Shown: positions 26,104 to 34,240 of the stretch, in pieces
How the letters are laid out: every line of letters begins with the position of its first letter
Position numbering within the stretch: position 1 is the stretch's first letter
Assembly: GCF_015207395.1 (NCBI RefSeq)
Contig: NZ_JADEWX010000008.1
Coordinates: forward strand, 1-64,000
From: Nodosilinea sp. LEGE 07088
Lineage (GTDB): Bacteria; Cyanobacteriota; Cyanobacteriia; Phormidesmidales; Phormidesmidaceae
DNA length: 64,000 bases
Direction: 5' to 3'
The notes under the pieces: model-generated
Told to the model about the DNA's origin: nothing
The model's database searches: none
Seen by the model: the letters and a program-made list of their open reading frames with translations, nothing else
Translations under genes and position numbers: made by a program

Positions 26104-26413
26104 ATACACTATTCAAGCCCACCGGGAAGTTCTGAGGCAGGACTTAATAGAACTCCCACCTGCTCTTCAAGATGACTTTCACCGATATCAACAGGTGCTC
26201 TCTCTTGATCCCCACAAGACCCGTAGGATTCCAAGCCATGACCTGAAAGGCAATTTGGCTGGATGTAGGGCCCTAGAAATTTCGTGGAATGGGATTGTCT
26301 ATCGTTTAGTTTTTCGCATCTACGAGTCTCCGCGTCCCAGACGGGTGATGATTTTGAGTTTTGCAGACCACGATGCCGCCTATGAACGAGCTACCGAGCG
26401 TGGGCTTCGATAA
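26087..26413 (+). CDS. RelE/ParE-type toxin
   Basis: The product has 108 residues, starting at GTG 26087 inside the antitoxin gene (17-base overlap, translational coupling). The fold pattern is RelE-like: basic strand VRYTIQAHREV, helices with LPPALQDDFHRYQQVL, then SHDLKGNLAGCRALEISWNG and the terminal strands IVYRLVFRIYE and RRVMILSFADHDAAYERA. RelE-type toxins cleave mRNA on the ribosome; ParE relatives hit gyrase, and sequence alone does not decide between them. It sits between two STAND-type ATPase genes in a repeat-rich region. Confidence 0.7.
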   Translation: MGIKVRYTIQAHREVLRQDLIELPPALQDDFHRYQQVLSLDPHKTRRIPSHDLKGNLAGCRALEISWNGIVYRLVFRIYESPRPRRVMILSFADHDAAYERATERGLR

Positions 26414-26462
26414 GGTTGGCGGGTTACGGGCCAGAGGATGGCAGCGGTGGAGTGCCAATCAG

Positions 26463-28070
26463 CTAACCCTGAAGGCCTATCAGCCTTTCTCGAAAGGCGA
26501 TGCGATAGAGATCGCAGAGGGGTTCTACCGAATTTTGGCGAAACTTGACCACGCCCATGCTTTGCAGGCGAAAGGCTGCTTTGCTGCCTACCGTGGCAGG
26601 CTCCTCACTTTGGAGAATAACCTGCATGGCCTGAAGCAGGTCGGGGCTGGCTTCTAGATTTTGCAGGTGCCGCCGCAGGTGCTCGGCGTAGGGGCCTTCT
26701 TCGGTGGGGGCGATGGCCAGCAGCTCGTTTAGGGTCAGGCGTTCTGTAGCCAAGTGGTACAGGGCAACCCGCACCAGGTAGGGGTGGCCGCCCAGCATTT
26801 GCATCAGCGGGGCAATGTTATCGCTGAGATTTAGACCGTGGCGGGTGGCGAGTTCTTGTACCTGAGCCGGAGTAAACTCGGGCAAGTCCTTCGCTAAGCC
26901 CACATTAAAAGGTGACTGGTTGATCTTGAGGGGCACATACACCTCTTTAGAATGGGTAATAATCAATCGCAGATGTTGCCAGAGGGGGTCGTTACGCTTT
27001 TCGTGCCAGGCCCGCAGCAGGGCAAAAAAGTCTTCGGCAATTTTGGGGTACTGAAACACCAAATCCACTTCGTCAAGGCCCAGGGCAAAGGGGCCATTGA
27101 TGGCAGGCAAAATGTAGCGGTAGAGATAGTTGCCGCACTTTTGCTTACTACCCAGGGGGCCTTTCCAATGCTGGTCGAGCTGGTCGGGCAGGCCCAGGGC
27201 ATCGGCAAGGGTGGCACAAAACCACTGCAAAAAGCCGGTCAGCTCGGCAAAAATATCGCCATCGGCCTCTTGAAACGAAATGCCAACGGTGCGATAGTCA
27301 TGCTGACTGGCGTGATTGAGAATGCGGGCCATCAGCGACGACTTGCCCATCTGGCGCGGCGCTTTAATCCGAATCAGGGCGCTGGGCTGCAAAATTGCCT
27401 GGTAGCAGTCAGCCTCGATCGGGGGTCGTTCCACATAAAACGGCGAGGACAGAGGCACCTGACCCTCGGGAATTTCCAGGTCTACCAGTGTTGATGAGGG
27501 CTGGGGCGCTTGTCCCTCGGCAGGCTCAAGCGCTGGCTCGGGGGGAGCGGATTCGTCATCCGCTAGTGCTTCAATGGCCGCCGTCTGCAACCCCTCGACT
27601 ACCTGGCGTATGCCTTTGGCAATGTCGGCAAACGCTTCGTCCTGGTTTGGCCAGGTCGTCACTGGCTGGATATTTTTGGGCAACCCTTGAAGCCTACTAA
27701 AATCGGCGACCTGCCAATCGACCGGGCGCAAAATCACCGGAATCACCACTGCTTCCCCAGCCCGGTGGCGCTCCATCGCTCGCTTGAGCTCAATGTCATA
27801 GCAGTAGTCAGAGGCCAAAAAATCGGCGCTAATCAGCAGCAGAATGATCTGGGCCTGCTCCAGATGGCGATCGATCTGCCCGGCCCAATCGCTGCCGGGG
27901 GCAATCTGGCGATCGTGCCAGTGACTCAGCACCCCCTGGCGCTCCAGCAGGCTGAGGTGCTTGGCCAGCTCATCGCGCAGGGCCTCGTCTTGGTGGGAAA
28001 TGGACTGGCCTCCCCCAGGCCAGTCGCAGCACACCAGGTATCTAGGGCTGAAAAGATCTTTACTCCTCAA
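26463..28070 (-). CDS. TIR-AAA (STAND-like) fusion protein
   Basis: The product has 535 residues. Residues 22-160 form a TIR domain: SISHQDEALRDELAKHLSLL, DWAGQIDRHLEQAQIILLLI, SADFLASDYCYDIELKRAME with the putative NADase Glu94, and VIPVILRPVDW. A Pro/Glu-rich linker (175-205) leads to an AAA-like ATPase (from SSPFYVERPPIEAD): Walker A APRQMGKSSL at 237-246, Walker B FALGLDEVDLVF, then YVPLKINQSPFNVGLAKDLP. TIR-STAND proteins are known or predicted abortive-infection sensors. Oddity: relatives begin with a hydrophobic strand and FSYSHKDE, whereas here CCDWPGGGQSISHQDE lacks that strand. The start (TTG 28068-28070 or the GTG 12 codons later) overlaps the Uma2 stop by 11 bases if TTG is used. 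Confidence 0.88.
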   Translation of the reverse strand: MRSKDLFSPRYLVCCDWPGGGQSISHQDEALRDELAKHLSLLERQGVLSHWHDRQIAPGSDWAGQIDRHLEQAQIILLLISADFLASDYCYDIELKRAMERHRAGEAVVIPVILRPVDWQVADFSRLQGLPKNIQPVTTWPNQDEAFADIAKGIRQVVEGLQTAAIEALADDESAPPEPALEPAEGQAPQPSSTLVDLEIPEGQVPLSSPFYVERPPIEADCYQAILQPSALIRIKAPRQMGKSSLMARILNHASQHDYRTVGISFQEADGDIFAELTGFLQWFCATLADALGLPDQLDQHWKGPLGSKQKCGNYLYRYILPAINGPFALGLDEVDLVFQYPKIAEDFFALLRAWHEKRNDPLWQHLRLIITHSKEVYVPLKINQSPFNVGLAKDLPEFTPAQVQELATRHGLNLSDNIAPLMQMLGGHPYLVRVALYHLATERLTLNELLAIAPTEEGPYAEHLRRHLQNLEASPDLLQAMQVILQSEEPATVGSKAAFRLQSMGVVKFRQNSVEPLCDLYRIAFRERLIGLQG

Positions 28071-28734
28071 CGGGTTCTAACCCTGCGGCCCGCAGCTGGG
28101 CGGCCAGGCGATCGGCCCGCTCTCGGGCTTGCTCAGCCTGCTGCCGGGCCTGCTCTAGTGCTTGCCCCAGCTCGCTGTAGGTTAAAAATCGCTGCCCATC
28201 GGGGCGATAAATCGCTAATCCACTGCTGCTCATGTGAAAGTGAATCTGTAGCCGGGGGCTGACCCAACCATCCATCGCGTCAATTACGTCTAGCCCCTGT
28301 TCGCTGCGCTGAAGCCCGGTTAGCTCCAGCTTGTCGGGGTCATAGATGTAGTATTCGTCTACACCGTAGCGATCGTAAAACCCCAGCTTGCGCAGCATCT
28401 CACCAAAGCGATTGCCCGGCGACAAAATTTCAAACACAACTTGGGGGGCGATCCCATCCTCTTCCCACTGGCGATAGGAGCCTCTATCTCCCCTAGGCCG
28501 GCCTAGGGCCACCATCACGTCGGGGGCCTGGCGGATGGTGTTGTCACCTTCCACGGGGTACCACAGCAGATCTCCGGCCACAAAGACCTCTGGCTCGTCC
28601 ATGAACAGCAGTTCCAGGTTTTCCTTGATTACCACAATCCAGCGGAATTGCTTAGTATTGTCGGCCATGGGTTGCCCATCGCTGTCGGGGTAGTCAACGG
28701 ATGCTGAAGCGTCGGGCTGACGTTGCTGAACCAT
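28060..28734 (-). CDS. Uma2-family endonuclease
   Basis: The product has 224 residues and belongs to the Uma2 (DUF820) family of PD-(D/E)xK-fold putative nucleases, greatly expanded in cyanobacteria. The core motifs are present: QAPDVMVALG, VVFEILSPGNR, and the Lys in LRKLGFYDRYGVDEYYIYDP. After residue 180 there is a coiled-coil-like Gln/Arg/Ala tail (LEQARQQAEQARERADRLAA), common in the family. ATG 28732-28734 is used; a second Met at residue 23 is possible. It precedes and overlaps the TIR-AAA gene on the same strand, which suggests one operon. Function is not established for most members. Confidence 0.88.
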   Translation of the reverse strand: MVQQRQPDASASVDYPDSDGQPMADNTKQFRWIVVIKENLELLFMDEPEVFVAGDLLWYPVEGDNTIRQAPDVMVALGRPRGDRGSYRQWEEDGIAPQVVFEILSPGNRFGEMLRKLGFYDRYGVDEYYIYDPDKLELTGLQRSEQGLDVIDAMDGWVSPRLQIHFHMSSSGLAIYRPDGQRFLTYSELGQALEQARQQAEQARERADRLAAQLRAAGLEPVEE

Positions 28735-28789
28735 GGAGCCATACCTCTCAGGCCTAGGCTTTTATTCTAGACGTTGGTCCAAATGGTCA

Positions 28790-28831
28790 ATTTTAGATTT
28801 TAGATTTTAGATTTTAGATTTGCGATTTTAG
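28790..28831. repeat. Heptanucleotide tandem repeat ATTTTAG
   Basis: Four perfect ATTTTAG units, then ATTTGCG, then one more ATTTTAG. Cyanobacterial genomes contain such short tandemly repeated heptamers (STRR); no function is implied. Confidence 0.9.
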
Positions 28832-28985
28832 ACTGAGACCTGGAAATGGCATCAGGATTTAAGGATTGCTGTCTATGGTGCTTAAAACTTACGGCGGATT
28901 TTCTGCATCGCGATCGCGCCCTTGACGCCAATTTCCATGGCGGCTACGATTTTTGTATTGTGCAATTTTGCGCTCAAATTCTTCG

Positions 28986-29069
28986 ATGCATTCCCGGCAG
29001 CTATCCCTCACCGCTCTCTTCAGCCTGCTTCTAGGGCTGGGTCTGCTGCTGCGCCTTGGGCGCAACTAA
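28986..29069 (+). CDS. Possible 27-residue hydrophobic peptide
   Basis: ATG 28986 opens MHSRQLSLTALFSLLLGLGL followed by LLRLGRN and a stop. This is one short hydrophobic helix with basic ends, the shape of small membrane proteins. There is no Shine-Dalgarno and no recognised relative, so chance is quite possible. Confidence 0.15.
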   Translation: MHSRQLSLTALFSLLLGLGLLLRLGRN

Positions 29070-29312
29070 TCTTTAAACCAAAGGCGAAATGCCCTAAATA
29101 GTTCACTCCCCGGTCACAGGTTGCCCCGAGACCTGACTACTGCTTGGGAGTCTATGCCCGTAACTCGGCTGTGCGACGCCTTCACCGCTGAGCCAGGGCA
29201 ACAGATCTAAAGATTGCCGCTTTGTCGGGTGGGCAATGCCCATTCCTCCGAGCCGATGATGTCTAGACATCACATAAGGATTGCCATTCTGCCGAAGTTT
29301 AGAGATATCCCC

Positions 29313-31001
29313 ATGTTGACCAACCCCGCCCAAAAGTATCGCCCCTTTGCGCCGATCGCACTGCCCGATCGCACCTGGCCCAGCCAGGTGCTCACCCAGC
29401 CGCCAATCTGGCTGAGCACTGATCTGCGCGACGGCAACCAGGCCCTGATCGAGCCGATGTCGGTAGACCAAAAACTGCGCCTGTTTGAGCTGCTGGTGGC
29501 GATCGGCTTTAAAGAAATCGAGGTGGCGTTTCCCTCGGCGTCGGAGACCGACTTTTGCTTTGTCCGCCGATTGATCGAAGAGAACCGGGTGCCCGCAGAT
29601 GTGGAAATTCAGGTGCTGACCCAGGCGCGGGAAGACTTGATTCGCCGCACCTTTGAGTCGCTGGCCGGGGCCAGGCGGGCGATCGTGCATGTCTACAACG
29701 CCACCGCCCCAGTGTTTCGCCGGGTGGTGTTTCGCCACGATCCCGCCGAGACCATTGCCCTGGCCGTGAATGCCGCAACGCTGATCCGCGACCTGGCGGC
29801 GGAGCGGCCCGCAACCCAGTGGCGGTTTCAGTATTCACCAGAGGTCTTCTCGCAAACGGAGCTGGAGTTTGCCCGCGATATCTGCAATGCAGTGCTAGCG
29901 GTGTGGCAGCCAACCCGCGATCGCAAGGCGATCATCAACCTGCCCGCCACAGTAGAAAGCGCCACCGCCAACGTGTTTGCCGACCAGGTGGAATGGATGC
30001 ATCGCCACCTGGCCTTCCGCGACTGCGTGGATTTGAGTGTGCACAACCACAATGATCGGGGTTGTGCGATCGCCGCCGCCGAACTGGGCCAGATGGCCGG
30101 GGCCGACCGGGTCGAGGGCTGTCTGTTTGGCAACGGCGAGCGCACCGGCAATGTCGATATCGTCACCCTGGCGCTCAACCTCTACACCCAGGGCATTCAC
30201 CCCGGCCTCGATTTTTCGCAGATTAACGAGGTGGCCCGCACGGTCGAAGACTGCACCCAGCTGCCCATTCACCCCCGCCATCCCTACGTGGGTGACCTGG
30301 TGTTTACCGCCTTTTCGGGCTCTCACCAGGATGCGATTCGCAAGGGCTTTGCCGCCCGCGACTCTGGGGATATCTGGGATATGCCCTACCTGCCCCTCGA
30401 CCCGGCAGACCTGGGTCGCTCCTACGCGTCGGTGGTGCGGGTCAACAGCCAGTCGGGCAAGGGGGGCATCGCCTTTTTGCTGGAGCGCGACTATAACCTC
30501 AGCCTGCCCCGCCGCTTACAGATCGAGTTTAGCCAGGTGGTGCAGCGGGCCATGGATGCCACCGGCAAAGAGATGACCGCCCCGATGCTGTGGGATCTCT
30601 TTGAGCAGGAGTATCTGCGGGCCAACCTACCCTTTAAATATGTGAGCCACCACTGGCAGGATGATGAAAGTCCATCGGCCATTTCCACAACCTTGGAATG
30701 TAACGATCGCATCTTAGCCCGCCAAGGCAGCGGCAACGGCCCCATCGATGCCTTTGTAGATGCGCTAGCTCTGGGCGTTCGAGTACACAGCTACGAGGAA
30801 AGAGCGATGGGCCACGGCAGTGATGCCGATGCGATCGCCTTAATTGAAATCGCCGCCGACTGGCTCGAGGGCACCGTTCACGGGGTCGGCATCCACGGCA
30901 GCATTGTTACCGCCTCGCTGCTGGCGGTGCTCAGCGCCGTGAATCGGGGGCTGGCAACGCTGTCTCCGGCGCAGCGAAAGCAGATTTTGCCATCAGAGTA
31001 G
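29313..31001 (+). CDS. leuA: 2-isopropylmalate synthase, class 2 (yeast/actinobacterial type)
   Basis: Condenses acetyl-CoA with 2-oxoisovalerate, the first committed step of leucine synthesis. It has 562 residues. The barrel begins [18 protein letters not shown] (catalytic Arg-Asp and metal Asp); metal-binding His-x-His is in [15 protein letters not shown]; the segment [20 protein letters not shown] follows. The C-terminal regulatory LeuA-dimer domain is present (residues about 440-555, [18 protein letters not shown]) and gives leucine feedback. Order and wording match the long class 2 form, whereas most cyanobacterial LeuA I know are the shorter class 1. ATG 29313 ([15 protein letters not shown]) is chosen; the frame continues upstream without protein character. 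leuD lies 10 kb away. Confidence 0.93.
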   Translation: MLTNPAQKYRPFAPIALPDRTWPSQVLTQPPIWLSTDLRDGNQALIEPMSVDQKLRLFELLVAIGFKEIEVAFPSASETDFCFVRRLIEENRVPADVEIQVLTQAREDLIRRTFESLAGARRAIVHVYNATAPVFRRVVFRHDPAETIALAVNAATLIRDLAAERPATQWRFQYSPEVFSQTELEFARDICNAVLAVWQPTRDRKAIINLPATVESATANVFADQVEWMHRHLAFRDCVDLSVHNHNDRGCAIAAAELGQMAGADRVEGCLFGNGERTGNVDIVTLALNLYTQGIHPGLDFSQINEVARTVEDCTQLPIHPRHPYVGDLVFTAFSGSHQDAIRKGFAARDSGDIWDMPYLPLDPADLGRSYASVVRVNSQSGKGGIAFLLERDYNLSLPRRLQIEFSQVVQRAMDATGKEMTAPMLWDLFEQEYLRANLPFKYVSHHWQDDESPSAISTTLECNDRILARQGSGNGPIDAFVDALALGVRVHSYEERAMGHGSDADAIALIEIAADWLEGTVHGVGIHGSIVTASLLAVLSAVNRGLATLSPAQRKQILPSE

Positions 31002-31325
31002 GCAGGTTCAGAAGCCAGGATTTCTCGAAAAACGGCACTGGTCTGCTAACAGGACATGCTAGCTAAGCCTCTGCTAGTAAGCAATTCCAGCACTGACCCA
31101 AGGTTTGACCAGTTGCCCAAACCCCCATTCCTTCTGTGCCAGCAACGATACCGTTGCAACGGCATGCCATCGTGTCAGGTGTCAAGCCCTTGTTTGACCA
31201 CCGGCTGGCCTGGGCAATTTGGACAATTCATCAGGGTGCATCCCTTGAACTGTCAGTATTGCAGCTGAGTCCTTTTAGGACACCAGTGTCCTCCATACTG
31301 CGATCGCATCCAGGTCTGCGTCGGG
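31002..31325. other. Intergenic region, convergent genes
   Basis: Between leuA and the convergent HAD gene. It contains AGGACAC/GTGTCCT (31277-31292) and the perfect 16-bp palindrome GTCGGGCTAGCCCGAC (31320-31335), which overlaps the HAD stop codon and may help end transcription. Nothing coding is supported. Confidence 0.4.
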
Positions 31326-32084
31326 CTAGCCCGACCCGCTTCCTGTAGCCAAATCACTCCACTGGCTCAAAATTAGGCTGGCTCCGGGCACGGGCGATCG
31401 CCCCCAGGGCGCTGACACTGAGATAAAGCCCGCCGCCTTAGCCTGCTTTGCCAAGGCTAGATCGGCCCAGCTATCGCCGACCACTAGGGTGCGGTGCAGG
31501 CTCGCCTGGAGGCGATCGCACACCTGCTCTAATAATGATGGATCAGGCTTGGGTGAATCCTCTGGCCCTGTCCCCTGCCACTCGTCGATCCAGGGCAGCA
31601 GCCCATAGTGCTGCAAGAATTCCTCCACATAGGCAGGGCTATCTGACGACAGTACCCCAAGCCTTAAAGGGCTGCGGTGCAGTCGCTCTAGCATCGTCGC
31701 CGTCCCCTCAAAAGGTGGGGTGTAGGCCGCCTTGCCGCCACGATGCTGATCCACCCCTGCAAAGCACTTAGCCACTAGCTCCGATACCTGTGCTTGGGGA
31801 TAGCCCGCTTTCATCAAAACCGCTGCGGCCCCCTGTTCATTGGCCTCGCGGGTGCCCGCTGCCATCAGCCCATCGGGGTCAATTTTGTCGGCAGAAACCC
31901 CAAAGCAGGTCAGCATCGCCTGAACAATTTCATCTCCTAAACCTGCCGTCGCGGCACAGGCGTTAGCTCGCGCTAGGGCCATAGCCTGGAGCAGTCCGCG
32001 AGAGTCGGCTAGAGTACCGTCTTTGTCAAAGACGATTGCCTCCACATCTGCAATCCACCGTTGCCCGCACCTTACCCAGACCAT
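31326..32084 (-). CDS. HAD-family phosphatase, phosphoglycolate-phosphatase-like
   Basis: A haloacid-dehalogenase-type hydrolase of 252 residues. Motif I is VEAIVFDKDGTLADSRG (nucleophile Asp), motif II VLSSDSPAYVEEFL, motif III Lys and motif IV in TLVVGDSWADLALAKQAKAA with GPEDSPKPDPSLLEQV before it. A helical cap sits between motifs I and II, as in phosphoglycolate phosphatases (Gph/CbbZ). The substrate is not settled by sequence. The frame starts with GTG 32093, but ATG 32084 (MVWVRCGQRW) is used as the first ATG. Divergent from aspS. Confidence 0.85.
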   Translation of the reverse strand: MVWVRCGQRWIADVEAIVFDKDGTLADSRGLLQAMALARANACAATAGLGDEIVQAMLTCFGVSADKIDPDGLMAAGTREANEQGAAAVLMKAGYPQAQVSELVAKCFAGVDQHRGGKAAYTPPFEGTATMLERLHRSPLRLGVLSSDSPAYVEEFLQHYGLLPWIDEWQGTGPEDSPKPDPSLLEQVCDRLQASLHRTLVVGDSWADLALAKQAKAAGFISVSAPWGRSPVPGASLILSQWSDLATGSGSG

Positions 32085-32104
32085 TGCCCGCACTCTCCCC
32101 GTAG

Positions 32105-32144
32105 CATCGGCGTTCCCTGAGCAAAGTCAAAGGGAGCGCCGATG
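32105..32144. repeat. Long hairpin between divergent HAD and aspS genes
   Basis: CATCGGCGTTCCCT (32105-32118) pairs with AGGGAGCGCCGATG (32131-32144) over 14 bp with a single G-U wobble and a 12-base loop. Because the flanking genes diverge, it is not their terminator. It may be a REP-like palindrome or a 5' UTR element of aspS. Confidence 0.55.
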
Positions 32145-32239
32145 AGAATTTTGTCGAGTATTCGCTGAGAAAATTAGCTTTCAAGCTCACCCACTATCCT
32201 AGATAATGGGAAGGTTTTGAAAAATAAGCTAAGTTCACT

Positions 32240-34033
32240 ATGCGCACCCACTACTGCGGCAGCCTGCGGGCCAGCGACATTGGCAGCACCGTTACTCTGT
32301 TTGGCTGGGTAGATCGTCGCCGCGACCATGGGGGCGTGATTTTTATTGATTTGCGCGATCGCACCGGCGTCGTGCAAATCGTCAGCGACCCCGAGCGCAC
32401 CCCGGCATCCTATCCCCAGGCCGACCCGCTGCGCAACGAGTACGTGGTCAAAATTCAGGGCCGAGTCAGCCAGCGTCAGGAGGGGGCAGTCAACCCCAAG
32501 CTGCCCACGGGGGAGATCGAGATCTACGCCGACACCATCGAGCTGCTGAACGCGGTGCGTAAGCCGCTGCCCTTTCAGGTATCCACCGCCGACTCGGAGT
32601 CGGTGCGCGAAGATTTGCGGCTGCGCTATCGGTATCTGGATCTGCGACGGGAACGGATGGCCCAGAACCTGCGCATTCGCCACGAAGTCACCAAAGCCAT
32701 CCGCCGATTTCTGGAAGACCAAGAGGGCTTCTTCGAGGTCGAAACCCCCATTCTCACCCGCTCCACCCCCGAGGGCGCGCGGGATTATCTGGTGCCCTCA
32801 CGGGTCAACCCCGGCGAGTTTTATGCCCTGCCCCAGTCGCCCCAGCTGTTTAAGCAGCTGCTGATGGTGTCGGGGGTCGATCGCTACTACCAGATCGCTC
32901 GCTGCTTCCGCGACGAAGACCTGCGCGCCGACCGCCAGCCGGAGTTCACCCAGCTGGATATGGAAATGAGCTTCATGACCCAGGACGAGATTCTGGCGCT
33001 GAATGAGGCTCTGGTGGCCCATATTTTTAAGGCGGTGAAGGGTGTGGATATTCCCCGCCCCTTCCCTCGACTGACCTACGCCGAGGCCATGGATCGCTAC
33101 GGCAGCGATAAGCCCGACACCCGCTACGGTCTGGAGCTGGTGGATGTGTCGGATCTGGTCCAAGACTGCGGCTTTAAGGTGTTTTCGGGAGCGGTGGCCG
33201 ACGGCGGCATCGTCAAGGTGCTGCCCATCCCCAACGGCAATGAGCAGATCTCAAATGTGCGGATCAAGCCGGGCGGCGATGTGTTCAAAATCGCCGCCGA
33301 TGCCGGAGCCAGGGGATTAGCCTACGTGCGGGTACGGGCCGATGGCGCGGTGGATACCATCGGGGCTATTAAAGACAACCTCGGCCCCGAGCAAATGACT
33401 GAACTGCTGCGCCGCACCGGGGCCACCGAAGGTACCCTGCTGCTGTTTGGGGCGGGGCCAATCCCGATGGTCAATGCCACGTTGGATCGGGTGCGCCAGG
33501 CGATCGCCCGCGAGATGAACCTGATCCCTGAGGACAGCCTGAATTTGCTGTGGGTGACCGACTTCCCCATGTTTGAGTGGAACGACGACCAGCAGCGCCT
33601 CGAAGCCCTCCACCACCCCTTCACCGCGCCCAACCCAGAGGATGTAGACGACCTCAAAACCGCCCGCGCCGTGGCCTACGACATGGTGCTCAACGGCTAC
33701 GAGATCGGCGGCGGTAGCCTGCGCATCTACCAGCCCGAAGTGCAGAGCCGAGTGTTTGAAACCATTGGTCTCTCCACCGAAGCAGCCCAGGACAAGTTTG
33801 GCTTTTTGCTCGAAGCCTTTGAGTATGGCACCCCGCCCCACGGTGGCATCGCCTACGGTCTCGATCGCATCGTCATGCTGATGGCGGGCGAAGAGTCGAT
33901 CAGGGATGCGATCGCCTTCCCCAAGACCCAGCAGGCCCGTTGTTTGCTCACCCATGCCCCCTCGCCCGTGGACCCCGCCCAGCTCACCGAGCTGTATGTA
34001 GCTTCGACCTACGAACCTGAGCCCGACGATTGA
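32240..34033 (+). CDS. aspS: Aspartyl-tRNA synthetase
   Basis: Class II synthetase that charges tRNA-Asp (and tRNA-Asn where the enzyme is non-discriminating). It has 597 residues, the usual bacterial length: an N-terminal OB-fold anticodon domain ([35 protein letters not shown]), class II motif 1 around the [20 protein letters not shown] segment, motif 2 with [20 protein letters not shown], a bacterial GAD insertion (about 300-410), and motif 3 [20 protein letters not shown] 32240 begins at the conserved N-terminus, although no Shine-Dalgarno precedes it. Confidence 0.97.
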   Translation: MRTHYCGSLRASDIGSTVTLFGWVDRRRDHGGVIFIDLRDRTGVVQIVSDPERTPASYPQADPLRNEYVVKIQGRVSQRQEGAVNPKLPTGEIEIYADTIELLNAVRKPLPFQVSTADSESVREDLRLRYRYLDLRRERMAQNLRIRHEVTKAIRRFLEDQEGFFEVETPILTRSTPEGARDYLVPSRVNPGEFYALPQSPQLFKQLLMVSGVDRYYQIARCFRDEDLRADRQPEFTQLDMEMSFMTQDEILALNEALVAHIFKAVKGVDIPRPFPRLTYAEAMDRYGSDKPDTRYGLELVDVSDLVQDCGFKVFSGAVADGGIVKVLPIPNGNEQISNVRIKPGGDVFKIAADAGARGLAYVRVRADGAVDTIGAIKDNLGPEQMTELLRRTGATEGTLLLFGAGPIPMVNATLDRVRQAIAREMNLIPEDSLNLLWVTDFPMFEWNDDQQRLEALHHPFTAPNPEDVDDLKTARAVAYDMVLNGYEIGGGSLRIYQPEVQSRVFETIGLSTEAAQDKFGFLLEAFEYGTPPHGGIAYGLDRIVMLMAGEESIRDAIAFPKTQQARCLLTHAPSPVDPAQLTELYVASTYEPEPDD

Positions 34034-34103
34034 GGCCATTGCCTGATTTAGCACCTGGTTACGGTGGCCTTTTACCGGGCAAGCGGCCTGGTCAGGTTTC
34101 CGT

Positions 34104-34136
34104 CGGCCTTTGATGTCCACCATGACGCAAAGGCCG
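34104..34136. terminator. Hairpin between convergent aspS and DUF4114 genes
   Basis: A perfect 9-bp stem (CGGCCTTTG with CAAAGGCCG) and a 15-base loop lie 71 bases past the aspS stop and 105 bases past the end of the leftward gene. No T-tract, so efficiency is uncertain. Confidence 0.4.
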
Positions 34137-34240
34137 CTACACGATTGCTCTACCTGGGCCTAGAAATCATGGCTTACTTCTAGGTGATTTAAACAACAAT
34201 GCCAAAGGCCAGTTGCCCAATCAGATTAAACATGTGACCC

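Larger units (their letters stand above)
28735..29312. other. Intergenic region with short repeats
   Basis: This 578-bp gap between the divergent uma2 and leuA genes holds the heptamer array at 28790-28831 and a short hydrophobic reading frame at 28986-29069. Near 29225 it has GGGTGGGCAATGCCCATTCC, which resembles a partial REP palindrome. No RNA gene is recognised. Confidence 0.5.

Noticed and set aside
28790-28831. CRISPR-like array
   Set aside because: The units are 7 bp and directly adjacent, with no spacers; it is a simple tandem repeat.
29103-30326. Long minus-strand frames opposite leuA
   Set aside because: Shadows of leuA; the composition is His/Gly/Arg-rich as expected for antisense of a GC-rich gene.
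33317-34123. 268-codon minus-strand frame opposite aspS
   Set aside because: It is a shadow of the aspS reading frame; the plus strand carries intact class II synthetase motifs across the same bases.
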